Origin: CAZLKN01 sp964560135
GTDB lineage: Bacteria > Actinomycetota > JAICYB01
DNA length: 58,027 nt
Direction: 5' to 3'
NCBI GenBank assembly: GCA_964560135.1
Contig: CAZLKN010000017.1
Coordinates: 1-58,027, forward strand
In this document: piece after piece, positions 15,635 to 24,160 of the stretch
Numbering within the stretch: position 1 is the first letter of the stretch
Layout: every line of letters starts with the position of its first letter
Position numbers and translations under genes: made by a program
Notes under the pieces: model-generated
The model's input: the letters and a program-made list of their open reading frames with translations, nothing else
The model's database searches: none
Told to the model about the DNA's origin: nothing

Positions 15635-16881
15635 CGCCGACCACCCGCACGGCGGTGCTGCTCGGCGTGGCGGCCCTCACCCTGCTGCTGTTGCCTGTGG
15701 GCATCGCCGCGGTGCTGATGCTTGCCGTCGCCGCCGCCGCGGTGGCCGACGCCGGCGGTCTCCGGCGTCCACCAGCGGTGCGCCGCAGCGCGCCGCGGAT
15801 CATGGCCCGTGGTGTCCCCGCCGACATCGCGGTCACCGTCGAGACCCCCGGCGCCTCGGAGGTGCGTATCCGCCAGCCGGTCGGCCGGGATCTCGTGTGC
15901 GAGCCGCCGGAGGCGCTCGACGGCCTGCGCGCGCGCCTCGTGGCCACCCGACGCGGACGCCACCCGCTGCCCGCACCGGCATTGCGACTGGTGGGTCCGC
16001 TCGGCCTCGGCGCCTGGCACCACCAGCACTGCGGCCCGGAGGACGAGGTGACCGTCTACCCCGACCTGCCCGCTGCGCGACGGCTGGCGCTCGCCGTCCG
16101 GCGCGGCAGGTTCCGGGAGCCGGGCCGCTCAGCCCGGGGGCCGCTGGGCCTCGGCACCGAGTTCGACCGCGTCCGCGACTACCTGCCGGACGACGACATC
16201 AGGCAGGTGAACTGGCTCGCCACCCAGCGCGTGGGACGCCCGATGAGCAACCAGTACCGGGTGGAACAGGACCGCGAGGTGCTCTGTGTGCTCGACACCG
16301 GACGCCTGATGGCCGCGCCGATCGGCGACCGCACCCGGCTCGACGCCGCCATGGACGCCGTGGCCGCGGTGGCCGCCGTCGCCGACGCGGTGGGGGACCG
16401 CTGCGGCGTGGTCGCCTTCGACGACCGGATCCGGCGGCGGCTGCCCGCCCGGCGAGCGGGCGGCGACGCGGTGATCCGCACCGTCTACGACCTCGAGCCA
16501 TCGGCCCGCGACAGCGACTACGAGCTCGCTTTCCGCACCGTCGGACGGGCCAAGCGCGCCTTCGTCCTCGTGCTCACCGACGTGCTCGAGATCTCGGCGG
16601 CGCGCCCGCTGCTCGACGCTGTGGGGGTCCTGGCCCGCCGCCATGTGGTGGCCGTCGCCTCGGTGACCGATAGCGACGTCCTCGGCTACGTACGCCGCCC
16701 GCCGGAGCGACGCCACGACGTCCTCACCGCGGCGGTCGCCCTGGATGTCCTCGACGACCGGGCCCGGGTGATGGCGGGCCTGCGACGCGCCGGCGCCGAG
16801 GTCATCGAGGCCCCCGCCGAGCATCTGGGGTCCGCATGCGTGCGGGTCTACCTGCGGGCCAAGGCCCGGGCCCGGCTCTGA
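15631..16881 (+). CDS. DUF58 protein
   Basis: The 416-residue protein has two N-terminal membrane helices (about 8-42), a beta-rich region, then the DUF58 core with GTEFDRVRDYLPDDDIRQVNWLATQRVGRPM (about 172-202) and a VWA-like fold (VLCVLDTGRLM...FVLVLTDV). DUF58 proteins pair with MoxR ATPases, probably as their substrates. The ATG at 15631 overlaps the moxR stop. The 3' end overlaps the convergent SpoIIM gene by 34 bp. Confidence 0.92.
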   Translation: MTPTTRTAVLLGVAALTLLLLPVGIAAVLMLAVAAAAVADAGGLRRPPAVRRSAPRIMARGVPADIAVTVETPGASEVRIRQPVGRDLVCEPPEALDGLRARLVATRRGRHPLPAPALRLVGPLGLGAWHHQHCGPEDEVTVYPDLPAARRLALAVRRGRFREPGRSARGPLGLGTEFDRVRDYLPDDDIRQVNWLATQRVGRPMSNQYRVEQDREVLCVLDTGRLMAAPIGDRTRLDAAMDAVAAVAAVADAVGDRCGVVAFDDRIRRRLPARRAGGDAVIRTVYDLEPSARDSDYELAFRTVGRAKRAFVLVLTDVLEISAARPLLDAVGVLARRHVVAVASVTDSDVLGYVRRPPERRHDVLTAAVALDVLDDRARVMAGLRRAGAEVIEAPAEHLGSACVRVYLRAKARARL

Positions 16882-17837
16882 GGAACGGAGTCGTCCGCGC
16901 GGCCCCGGACGACCACCAGGGCCCAGAACGTCCCCGCCGCTCCAATGCCCACGCCGAGGGCGGGGCCGACCCCGACGTGCGTGGGGGTGAGGAGCCCCTC
17001 GATCAGTCCGGCGACCACCAGCCACGGCAGGGTGCCGAGCAGGATCTCGACGCTGTGGCGTCCCTGCTCGACGAGCACCTCACCTCGGGGCCGGAGACCG
17101 GGGGCCACGATCGCCCAGCCGAGCCGCAGCCCGGCGGCCGCGGCCACCACGATGCACGACAGCTCGAGCACCCCGTGCGGAGCTACCAGCTCCAGGAACA
17201 CCGCGCCGTTGCCGCTGCCCACCGCCAGGCCCGTGACCGCGCCGAGGAGCACCCCGTTGAAGACCACGACGAGCGCCGTGCCGAGGCCGGCGGCGATCCC
17301 GCCGGCGAAGGCCAGCAGCGAGACGCGGATGTTGTTGACGAAGATCCCCGTGGCGAACGCGGTGCGCTCGTCGATCGGGATCTGGCCTGCGATGGGCGGA
17401 CGGGGTTCGGTCACCGCCCGGAAGGCCGGCGGCACGAAGCGCCCGGCGGCGCCCGGATCGACCAGTCCCCAGACGGCGGCGAGTGCGCCCGGCGCGAGGA
17501 GCAGAGCAGCGGCGACGGCGAGCAGCACCGGGCGCTCGCGAACCCGCCGCCAGTAGCCGTTGGTGAAGAAGCGCACGACGCCCTCACGGCGCGGCCCGAC
17601 CTCGTACACGATCGACCGCGCCCGGCCGGTGAGATCGGTCAGGCGGTCCACCAGCGGGTCGGAGGGGAAGCTGCGGCGAGCGATCGCCAGGTCGGCCGCC
17701 ACCTGCCGGTACAGCCGGCCGATCCGGCGCAGGTGCTCGGGCCCCAGGCGCTCGGGCCGGCGTCCGGCCGCGGTGACGAGCCCTTCGAGCTCGTCCCAGG
17801 TGTCTTCCCGCTGAACGACGAAACGGTCTAGGTTCAT
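16848..17837 (-). CDS. SpoIIM-family membrane protein (stage II sporulation protein M type)
   Basis: The 329-residue protein begins MNLDRFVVQREDTWDELEGLV, typical of the actinobacterial SpoIIM family, followed by a helical domain (to about 100) and several membrane helices in the C-terminal two thirds. SpoIIM is a Bacillus engulfment protein; in actinobacteria the family sits next to RDD, MoxR and DUF58 genes and its role is unknown. It is divergent from the RDD gene at 17841, with start codons 3 nt apart, and convergent with the DUF58 gene, which it overlaps by 34 bp. Confidence 0.9.
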   Translation of the reverse strand: MNLDRFVVQREDTWDELEGLVTAAGRRPERLGPEHLRRIGRLYRQVAADLAIARRSFPSDPLVDRLTDLTGRARSIVYEVGPRREGVVRFFTNGYWRRVRERPVLLAVAAALLLAPGALAAVWGLVDPGAAGRFVPPAFRAVTEPRPPIAGQIPIDERTAFATGIFVNNIRVSLLAFAGGIAAGLGTALVVVFNGVLLGAVTGLAVGSGNGAVFLELVAPHGVLELSCIVVAAAAGLRLGWAIVAPGLRPRGEVLVEQGRHSVEILLGTLPWLVVAGLIEGLLTPTHVGVGPALGVGIGAAGTFWALVVVRGRADDSVPQSRARALARR

Positions 17838-17840
17838 CTC

Positions 17841-18587
17841 GTGGAGTACGAGGACCGCATCACGATCGCCACCCCCGAGGGGGTCGACCTCGAGCTGACC
17901 CTCGCCGGGCTCGGCTCACGGATGGCCGCGTTGCTGGTCGACACCGCGATCCAGTGGGCCGTGCTCGCCGCGCTGGCGGTGGCGCTCGTGTTCCCGTTCC
18001 TGGTCGGTCCCATGCACGGGGCTCCCTTCCTCGTCGCGGTGTACGTCGTCGTAGCGGCGCTCGTCCATCTCGGCTACCACATCTTCTTCGAAACCCTGAC
18101 CTCTGGACGCACCCCCGGCAAACGACTTGCCCGGCTGCGGGTGGTCCGGGCGGACGGGGGGCCGATCGCGTTCCGGGACGCGGCGGTGCGCAACATCGTC
18201 CGCATCGTCGACGGCCCGGTCACCGGCTACGTCGCGGGGGTGGCAGCGATCCTGGCCACCGCGCGCAACCAGCGCCTCGGCGACCTCGCGGCGGGCACGA
18301 TCGTGGTCCGTGAGCGGGCCGCCTCTGCGCCCAGCCGTCGTGAGACCCCGTCCGCCGGGGTTCCCTCCGAGCTGCCGGACTGGGACGTGACGGATGTCAG
18401 CGAGACGGATCTGTCAGCCGTCCGGCGGTTTCTGCTGCGCCGCGAGGGCCTGGAGGCCGACGCCCGCGCCCGCCTGGCGCTGGAGCTGGCCCGCCGGCTG
18501 CGTCCCCGGGTGGTGGGGGCCCCCGAGGCGATGGCACCGGAGCGGTTCCTCGAAGCCCTCGAGGCCGCCAAGCGGTCGCGCGGCTGA
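17841..18587 (+). CDS. RDD-family membrane protein
   Basis: The 248-residue protein begins with the beta segment YEDRITIATPEGVDLELTLAG common to RDD proteins of the MoxR cluster, then the RDD domain: GSRMAALLVDTAIQW (the R and D positions), two helices, a TPGKRLARLRVVRADG loop and NQRLGDLAAGTIVV. A hydrophilic tail of about 90 residues follows. RDD proteins are poorly understood; some promote ion exchange. The GTG start lies back-to-back with SpoIIM, so both genes must share a very compact promoter region or use promoters inside each other. Confidence 0.9.
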   Translation: MEYEDRITIATPEGVDLELTLAGLGSRMAALLVDTAIQWAVLAALAVALVFPFLVGPMHGAPFLVAVYVVVAALVHLGYHIFFETLTSGRTPGKRLARLRVVRADGGPIAFRDAAVRNIVRIVDGPVTGYVAGVAAILATARNQRLGDLAAGTIVVRERAASAPSRRETPSAGVPSELPDWDVTDVSETDLSAVRRFLLRREGLEADARARLALELARRLRPRVVGAPEAMAPERFLEALEAAKRSRG

Positions 18588-18637
18588 GGCCGGCCAGTTG
18601 CTTACGTTCACGGGGCCCGGACGGGTACCGTGGTGAC

Positions 18638-19057
18638 ATGCAGCGAGCAGGCGTGCATCCCGGCCCCGCGTGCGCGGAGCACGACCACAGGTGCCGGGAG
18701 GGAACCCGCGGGTTCGTGCTCGACCTGCGCGAACTGCGCCTCGCCGGAACGCTGATGCTGGGGGCCGGCCTGGTGATCTCGCGCCTGCCCGGACATCCGG
18801 GGCTCATCTGTCCTCTGCGCGCGGTCACCGGGATCCCCTGCCCACTGTGCGGGATGACCACGAGCGTCGTGGCCACCCTCGAGGGTCGTCTGGGTGACGC
18901 CTTCGGTGCCGCACCTGCGGGCGTGTTCCTGGTGCTGGCGGCCGTCGGGCTGCTGGTGATCCGCAGACCCGAGCGCGTCCGTGTGCCGGTGCCGCTCGTG
19001 CTCGGCACGCTCGCGCTGATGTGGGTCTTCCAACTGTTCCGGTACCAGATCCTTTAG
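18638..19057 (+). CDS. DUF2752 membrane protein
   Basis: The 139-residue protein contains the DUF2752 signature CPLRAVTGIPCPLCGMTTSVVATLEG (a Cys motif in the loop after the first helix) and three hydrophobic segments. The function of DUF2752 is unknown. It is followed 14 nt later by an RDD gene. Its last codons plus the start of that gene are duplicated in decayed form at 19556. Confidence 0.88.
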   Translation: MQRAGVHPGPACAEHDHRCREGTRGFVLDLRELRLAGTLMLGAGLVISRLPGHPGLICPLRAVTGIPCPLCGMTTSVVATLEGRLGDAFGAAPAGVFLVLAAVGLLVIRRPERVRVPVPLVLGTLALMWVFQLFRYQIL

Positions 19058-19071
19058 GGAAAGGGGAACGC

Positions 19072-19536
19072 ATGTCAGATCAGATGGGGACGCCGCCTCC
19101 GTCGGCCCCCCCACCCGTGGGGCCCTCGGGTCCGCGGGCGAGCTTCGGCGTCCGGTTCGTCGCCGCCCTGGTCGACTTCATCCTGCTCGGCGTCGTCGGA
19201 TGGATCATCCGGCTGATCGTGGGGGAGGTCGTCGGCGGGCTCGTCGGCCTCGTCGTGGGGATCGCGTACTACGTGTATCTCGAGGGCAGCGCCTCCGGGC
19301 AGACGGTCGGGAAGCGGGCGCTCGGGATCAGGGTGCTCGATATCCGCACCAGCGGAAGGATCGACTACACGAAGGCCTTTATCCGCTACATCGGTCGGTA
19401 CCTTTCGGGGATCCCCTGTCTCCTCGGGTACTTCTGGATGCTGTGGGACTCGGAGAAGCAGACGTGGCACGACAAGATCGCCGGAACCGTCGTCGTCCCG
19501 GCAGCGTCCTACCCGGTGGAGGAATGGCCGGGATAG
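19072..19536 (+). CDS. Small RDD-family membrane protein
   Basis: The 154-residue protein has a Pro-rich N-terminus, then the RDD domain: ASFGVRFVAALVDFILLG, two helices, GQTVGKRALGIRVLD and a WHDKIAGTVVV end. The ATG at 19072 is preceded by AAAGGGGAACGC. It probably forms a two-gene unit with the DUF2752 gene. Confidence 0.88.
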   Translation: MSDQMGTPPPSAPPPVGPSGPRASFGVRFVAALVDFILLGVVGWIIRLIVGEVVGGLVGLVVGIAYYVYLEGSASGQTVGKRALGIRVLDIRTSGRIDYTKAFIRYIGRYLSGIPCLLGYFWMLWDSEKQTWHDKIAGTVVVPAASYPVEEWPG

Positions 19537-19555
19537 GAAGGCGTTACCGGGCGTG

Positions 19556-19745
19556 ATGTGGGTCTTCCAGCTTTCAGGTACCAGGTAGCGAAGCGGGAAC
19601 GCATGGCAGACCAGATTAGAACACCACCTCCGGCCACTCCATCCCGAGGGGCGCTCGGGTCCGCGGGCGAGCTTCGGGATCCGGTTCATCGCCGCGCTGG
19701 TCGACGGTATCGGGCTCGGTGTGGTTCGGGGTGTGGACCCCGGTG
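19556..19745 (+). pseudogene. Decayed tandem duplicate of DUF2752 3' end plus RDD 5' end
   Basis: The stretch beginning ATGTGGGTCTTCCAG repeats 19019-19200: the last residues of the DUF2752 protein, the intergenic segment with its GCGGGAACGCATG start region, and the RDD N-terminus up to the GCGCTGGTCGAC strand. Substitutions and small indels break both frames. This is a remnant of a duplication. The rest of 19746-19936 holds no gene I can support. Confidence 0.75.
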
Positions 19746-19936
19746 GCTTTCAAGAGCTTGTTAGAAGGGATGTGTCTCAAGGGATTTGCGCCGACTGGAT
19801 ATGCAAGTGTCCCCCGGAGAGAGGGTACATAGGGCTATCGCCATTGGCTGCTGGCGTGCAGAGGGTTGACTGGACTCAAGGTTGGACGTCCTGTCAAACT
19901 GAATCCGGAAGTCGGGATCAAGGGGGAGGACTAGCG

Positions 19937-20572
19937 ATGTCTGACGATCCACGGCAGGCTGCTGCTGACCAGAAGGCTCAAGCCGCTGCAGACAAGGCTC
20001 GGGCGAAGGCAATGCGCCCTTGGTACAAGAAGAAGCGTTTTCTGATGCCTATAGCTCTCATCGTGATCGTCTTGCTGGCTATAGTTTCTTCGGGAGGAGA
20101 AGATGCAACCTCTCCGGGGGGGGACCAGGCGAACGGTCAGGCTGATCAGTCTGACGGTGGGGCGCAGGTTCTCTTCGCAGGGCGCCCAGATGCACAGCCG
20201 AACGACCAAGAAAGAAACTTGGGAGAGGCCGCGTCAATCAATGATGTCGATGCAGTCGTCACTCAGGGGCAGTTTCAGCAGCAGATCAATGATTTCGAGG
20301 ATGACGGCTATCTAGTGATTTCCGTCAACTTGCAGAACACAGGTGATCGAGCTCGCCCTTATAATACGTTCAACTGGCGGATTCAAACACCCGGTGGGCA
20401 GGTGCTCGATCCGTGCTTTTGTGGAGACCAACTAGACTCTGGAGATATCGTCCAAGGCGGATCTGTCTCCGGGAACGTCATTTTTGAGGTTGGCGATGAG
20501 CGGGGTGACTTCTTTATCTTGTGGAAGCCCGACATCAAGCCTGATCGTGGAATCTGGAAAGTTACAGTCTAG
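19937..20572 (+). CDS. Membrane-anchored DUF4352-like extracellular protein
   Basis: The 211-residue protein has a charged Ala/Lys N-terminus, one membrane helix (about 35-52) followed by an acidic linker, and an outer immunoglobulin-like domain resembling DUF4352 (INDVDAVVTQGQFQQQ, DGYLVISVNLQNTGDRARPYN, SGNVIFEVGDERGDFFI). The ATG at 19937 follows GGGGGAGGACTAGCG. Base composition and codon use (many A/T-ending codons) differ clearly from neighbours, so the gene is probably a recent arrival. It overlaps the next gene by one base. Confidence 0.8.
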   Translation: MSDDPRQAAADQKAQAAADKARAKAMRPWYKKKRFLMPIALIVIVLLAIVSSGGEDATSPGGDQANGQADQSDGGAQVLFAGRPDAQPNDQERNLGEAASINDVDAVVTQGQFQQQINDFEDDGYLVISVNLQNTGDRARPYNTFNWRIQTPGGQVLDPCFCGDQLDSGDIVQGGSVSGNVIFEVGDERGDFFILWKPDIKPDRGIWKVTV

Positions 20573-20922
20573 TGAGAGTTGGCGCCCTAGTTCTGGGAAT
20601 TGTCGGAGGAATCGCTGGGACTGCGGGGGCCGTATTCGGTCTCATAGTGGGTGCTTTCGGTTCGGTGGTTGCTGCTGAGGGAGCAGGTACGGTCACTGCG
20701 CTCAGTTGGGTGGCGTTGCTTCTTGCTCTGTCCGGAATAGTCGGTGGGGCTTTGTCGTTTGCAAGGCCGAAAGTGGCTGGAATGCTTATGCTCTTCAGCG
20801 GTGTAGGAGGTTTCGTCGCGATTTCTGCAGCTTATGTGATTGGTGGGCCGCTATTGATCGCCGGGGGAGTCATGGCTCTTGTGGCGGCGGGCCGAGAGTT
20901 GCCTCCGCAGCCCTCAATTTAG
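20572..20922 (+). CDS. Small multi-pass membrane protein (DUF4064-like)
   Basis: The 116-residue protein is almost wholly hydrophobic, with four Gly/Ala-rich helices (LGIVGGIAGTAGAVFGLIVG, LSWVALLLALSGIVGGALSF and two more), resembling DUF4064-type proteins. The GTG start overlaps the preceding TAG. It shares the lower GC content of its upstream partner, and the two form a unit. Confidence 0.7.
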   Translation: MRVGALVLGIVGGIAGTAGAVFGLIVGAFGSVVAAEGAGTVTALSWVALLLALSGIVGGALSFARPKVAGMLMLFSGVGGFVAISAAYVIGGPLLIAGGVMALVAAGRELPPQPSI

Positions 20923-20981
20923 CGGGTTGAGATGTCCAGTCGTCATGCAAATGCGCTTCCCTGTGTGCGGGCAGGACTTAA

Positions 20982-20999
20982 GTGCTACCCTAGTAGCAC
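20982..20999 (+). promoter_or_regulatory. Palindromic operator touching the antitoxin start codon
   Basis: GTGCTAC-CCTA-GTAGCAC is a perfect 7-bp inverted repeat whose last base abuts the ATG at 21000. TACCCT inside it could serve as a -10, which would make the transcript leaderless. Autorepression by the Phd-like antitoxin is the expected use. Confidence 0.6.
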
Positions 21000-21353
21000 A
21001 TGGAGAGGATCGGGACTCGGGAGATCCGACAGAACGCCTCGACGTACCTGCGGCGCGTCGAGCTAGGTGAGGTCTTCCTCGTCACGCGGCACGGCGACCC
21101 AGTGGCTGTTCTCGCTTCCAGCACGGACGCCCTCCGCGAAGCCGTCCGCGGGTTGCTGGAGGAGTTCGTGCGGGCCGGACTGTACCCCGATGTGGCCACG
21201 GCACTCGCCGCCGGACTGGAGGATCTCGTTCGCGAGGGGGAACGCATGCTCGCCGATACGGCCACCGTCGACGGATACACACGCATCCCGGAAGAGTCCG
21301 ATCCGTGGCTCGACGAGGCCACACGGATCGGCGTGGCCGGCCTCGACGAGTGA
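21000..21353 (+). CDS. Phd/YefM-type antitoxin
   Basis: The 117-residue protein starts MERIGTREIRQNASTYLRRV...GEVFLVTRHGDPVAVL, the DNA-binding core of Phd/YefM antitoxins. A longer acidic helical C-terminus follows, which should wrap the toxin. It overlaps the MazF-like gene by 4 bp (GTGA). A palindrome overlaps the start, as in autoregulated toxin-antitoxin operons. Phd-type antitoxins paired with a MazF-type toxin are a mixed but known combination. Confidence 0.88.
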   Translation: MERIGTREIRQNASTYLRRVELGEVFLVTRHGDPVAVLASSTDALREAVRGLLEEFVRAGLYPDVATALAAGLEDLVREGERMLADTATVDGYTRIPEESDPWLDEATRIGVAGLDE

Positions 21354-21658
21354 ACCAGTGGGAGGTTTGGTGGGCGGACCTCCCCGAGGCGGGGCCGCGG
21401 CCGGTCCTGATCGTGACTAGGCAGGTGGCCATCGAGGTCAGGACGCGGGTGACCGTGGTTCCCACCACGCGGACGGTCCGCGGCATCCCGACCGAAGTGC
21501 CGCTCGACTCCGAGGACGGGATGCCTCACGCGTGCGCGCTGTCGTTCGACAACGTTCTGACGCTTCCGAAGGCCTTGCTGCGGAGCCGGATCTGCGCCCT
21601 GGGTCCGGTGAAGCTGCGTGAGGCGCGGGCCGCCTGGGACCAGGTTCCGGGCCTCTGA
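21350..21658 (+). CDS. MazF/PemK-family toxin (mRNA endoribonuclease)
   Basis: The 102-residue protein begins VNQWEVWWADLPEAGPRPVLIVTR, the MazF fold start, with VTVVPTTRTVRGIPTEVPLD and ALSFDNVLTLPKALLRSRICAL as later conserved strands. It should cleave specific RNA sequences when free of its antitoxin. The GTG at 21350 overlapping the antitoxin stop is chosen over a longer in-frame start because MazF proteins begin at the xRGEVWW strand. Confidence 0.9.
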   Translation: MNQWEVWWADLPEAGPRPVLIVTRQVAIEVRTRVTVVPTTRTVRGIPTEVPLDSEDGMPHACALSFDNVLTLPKALLRSRICALGPVKLREARAAWDQVPGL

Positions 21659-21751
21659 TCCACCGGCCCCCACGTTTGTCGCCGGTTGCCCGTATGCTGA
21701 GGCCCGAACGATTGGACGGACCCTAGGGCCTGGGATAGGCTCGCCGACCGG

Positions 21752-22768
21752 ATGCCACCACACCACCATCGGATCACCCGCTTCTCGGCGCTCGTACTCA
21801 CCCTGCTTGCGCTCGCCACCGCCTGCGGTACCGCAGGCGGTGTGGACGTGGTCCGGGTGAAGCGCGACGACGTCGACGTGAGGCCGACCCCCTCGCCGGT
21901 ACCCGTGTTCACCCACCCCATCACCGGGGTCGCCTACGAGGGGCCGCAGGACTGGCAGCAGCGCCGCGCGCTCGCCGTCAAGATCGAGAACTCCGCCGCG
22001 GCCCGTCCGCAGGCCGGCCTCGAGCAGGCCGACCTCGTCTACGAGGAGCTCGTGGAAGGTGGGATCACGCGGTTCGTCGTCGTCTTCCACACCCGGGGAG
22101 CCGAGCGCATCGGGCCGATCCGCAGCGCCCGCCACGTCGATCCGGACATCGTGACACCGCTGTCTCCGCTGTTCGCCTATTCGGGGGCGGTGCCCCCGGT
22201 GATCGAGGCGCTGCGGGCGGTTGTCCAGATCACCGACGTCGGCGTGGACCGTGTCCCCGGTGCCTACTACCGCGACCGGGAGCGGAACTCACCGCACAAC
22301 CTTTTCAGCTCGACGAAGGCGCTGCGGGAGGGCCGCGACGGCGGCGACGCGCCCCAGCCGATGTTCTCCTTCCTGCCCGAAGACGCCGATCCCACCGCCG
22401 GAGGCGAATCCGCGGCGAGCGCGACCTTCGCGTTCGCGAACAACTCCGAGCAGGTCCGGTGGAGCTATGAAGCCGGCGAGAAGCTGTATGTGCGATCCCA
22501 CCGCAACACCCCCCACACCGTGGAGGGTGGGGACCAGGTCACGGCCCGCAACGTCCTCGTCCAGCGTCTGGCCTCGTCGACCCAGGTGCTCGGTGAGGGT
22601 GAGGCGCTCCTCTTCCGTGACGGTCACGTGTTCTCCGGCCGATGGATCCGCGGTTCGGTCGGGGAGCCGACACACTTCGTGGACGCCGACGGGGAACCAC
22701 TGTTGCTGGCCCCCGGGAACACATGGATCGAGTTGCTGCCCTCTGGCCGTCCGGTCGACGTCGGGTAG
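21752..22768 (+). CDS. DUF3048 lipoprotein (YerB-like)
   Basis: The 338-residue protein has a lipoprotein signal (LTLLALATACG). The DUF3048 domain begins with PITGVAYEGPQDWQQRRALAVKIENSAAARPQAGLEQADLVYEE and continues with GGITRFVVVFH...IGPIRSARHVD, YYRDRERNSPHNLF and a C-terminal beta domain. The family occurs in Gram-positive envelopes; its role is unknown. It is the first gene of a run (21752-24093) of close or overlapping genes. Confidence 0.92.
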   Translation: MPPHHHRITRFSALVLTLLALATACGTAGGVDVVRVKRDDVDVRPTPSPVPVFTHPITGVAYEGPQDWQQRRALAVKIENSAAARPQAGLEQADLVYEELVEGGITRFVVVFHTRGAERIGPIRSARHVDPDIVTPLSPLFAYSGAVPPVIEALRAVVQITDVGVDRVPGAYYRDRERNSPHNLFSSTKALREGRDGGDAPQPMFSFLPEDADPTAGGESAASATFAFANNSEQVRWSYEAGEKLYVRSHRNTPHTVEGGDQVTARNVLVQRLASSTQVLGEGEALLFRDGHVFSGRWIRGSVGEPTHFVDADGEPLLLAPGNTWIELLPSGRPVDVG

Positions 22769-22772
22769 TCGG

Positions 22773-23048
22773 ATGGCCGTGACCCTCACCGCCGAAGCCG
22801 TCGAGGTGATCCGTCGCTCGCTGGAACTGGCGGGGGCCGACCCGGCGCAGATGGGGGTGCGGCTCCGAGTAGCCGGCGGCGCGGTGCGGCCACGGTTCGC
22901 TCCGGCCCCCGAACCCGACGATGTGGTGGTCGAGACCGACGACGTCCGGGTCTTCGTGGAGCGATCGGTGGCCGAAGCCCACCCGGAGGTCGAGATCGCC
23001 GTGTCCGCCGAGCACGACACCCTCGTGGTCCGGCCCGGAGCCGTATGA
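22773..23048 (+). CDS. HesB/IscA-like protein without cysteines
   Basis: The 91-residue protein has the A-type Fe-S carrier fold pattern: LTAEAVEVIRRSLELAG...GVRLRVAGGAV...DDVVVETDDVRVFVERSV and a hydrophobic end. All three cluster-binding cysteines of IscA/HesB proteins are absent and the protein has no Cys at all, so it cannot be an ordinary Fe-S carrier. It overlaps the DUF3151 gene by 4 bp. It may be a binding or regulatory relative; the fold call is moderately sure. Confidence 0.65.
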   Translation: MAVTLTAEAVEVIRRSLELAGADPAQMGVRLRVAGGAVRPRFAPAPEPDDVVVETDDVRVFVERSVAEAHPEVEIAVSAEHDTLVVRPGAV

Positions 23049-23524
23049 GCACCAGGCCCGAGCCGGTCGAGATCCTGCCCGATCCCGGCGAGGCCGTGGA
23101 GGCTGTGGCGGCCGCCAGAGACTTGGAGGGGTCCGAGCGGGCGGTGGCGCTGCGGGACGCGGCCCGGCGGTTCCCGACCTGCCTGGATGCCTGGGCGCGC
23201 CTGGCGGAGTTGGCCTACGCCGGCGGCGACGACGTCGCCGCCTACGCGTTCGCCCGCACCGGCTACCACCGCGGCCTCGACCGGCTGCGCGCCGCAGGCT
23301 GGCGGGGGAGCGGTCCGGCCCCCTGGCACGCGGAGGGCAACCGCGGCTTCCTGCGTTCCCTGTACGCTCTGATGGTGGCCGCGGCCGCGATCGGCGAGGG
23401 AGTCGAGGCGCGGCGCTGCCGCGAGTTCCTGCTGGAGCTGGATCCCGACGACCACTTGCAGGTGGGCGGGATCCGGCCCGCCGACCTGAGCCGTCGGCTC
23501 GCCGATCGAGAGGAGATCCCGTGA
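23045..23524 (+). CDS. DUF3151 protein
   Basis: The 159-residue soluble protein has TPR-like helices and the DUF3151 signatures LRDAARRFPTCLDAWARLAELA and AYAFARTGYHRGLDRLRAAGWRGSGPAPW...NRGFLRSLYAL. The family is almost restricted to actinobacteria and its function is unknown. It is translationally coupled on both sides by 4-bp overlaps. Confidence 0.93.
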   Translation: MSTRPEPVEILPDPGEAVEAVAAARDLEGSERAVALRDAARRFPTCLDAWARLAELAYAGGDDVAAYAFARTGYHRGLDRLRAAGWRGSGPAPWHAEGNRGFLRSLYALMVAAAAIGEGVEARRCREFLLELDPDDHLQVGGIRPADLSRRLADREEIP

Positions 23525-24093
23525 CCCACCCCATCCGGAGGATGGCGATGCTGCTGGCCGCATTCACGTTCGTCGTCGCGGCCTGCGGCGAGGGCACCGG
23601 CGGCGGCTACGCCGCCACCACCGACACCGACACGACCAGCAAGCCGGCGATGACCGCGCCCGAGGGCGAGCCCCCAACGGAACTCGTCGTCGAGGACATC
23701 GTCGAGGGCGACGGGGACGAGCTCGAGGCGGGGATGCTGATGACCGCGCACTACGTGGGCATCTCCTGGTCCACGGGCGAGGAGTTCGACGCCTCCTGGG
23801 AGCGGGGTGAGCCGATCAGCCTCGTCATCGGACAGGGCCAGGTCATCCCCGGCTGGGACGAGGGCCTCCTCGGGATGCGGGTCGGTGGACGACGTTCGCT
23901 GATCATCCCGCCGGACAAGGCCTACGGCGAGCAGGGGGCCCCGCCGGTGATCGCCGCTGACGAGACCCTGGTGTTCGTCGTCGATCTCGTGGAGGCCGAG
24001 GAAGCACCGTCCCCGCCGGCCGGACCCGAGCAGCCGCAACCCGAGCAGCCCGAGCCGGACGAGGCTCCGGACGAGGAGTCCGGTCAGGAGTAG
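23521..24093 (+). CDS. Lipoprotein FKBP-type peptidyl-prolyl isomerase
   Basis: The 190-residue protein has a lipobox (FVVAACGE) and an FKBP domain (about 55-160: GDELEAGMLMTAHYVGISWSTGEEFDASWERGEPISLVIGQG..IPGWDEGLLGMRVGGRR..IIPPDKAYGEQG). A Pro/Glu tail follows. It should help fold exported proteins at the outer membrane face. The GTG at 23521 overlaps the DUF3151 stop. Confidence 0.93.
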   Translation: MTHPIRRMAMLLAAFTFVVAACGEGTGGGYAATTDTDTTSKPAMTAPEGEPPTELVVEDIVEGDGDELEAGMLMTAHYVGISWSTGEEFDASWERGEPISLVIGQGQVIPGWDEGLLGMRVGGRRSLIIPPDKAYGEQGAPPVIAADETLVFVVDLVEAEEAPSPPAGPEQPQPEQPEPDEAPDEESGQE

Positions 24094-24160
24094 GCAGGAC
24101 CGGGCGGGCCCGCAGCGAACCCTTCCCTCGGGGGTGTAGCGAGAGGAAGGAGGCGTGGCG

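Noticed and set aside
14548..16881. 777-codon reading upstream of the DUF58 start
   Set aside because: The part before 15631 overlaps the MoxR gene in another frame; the real start overlaps the moxR stop (ATGA).
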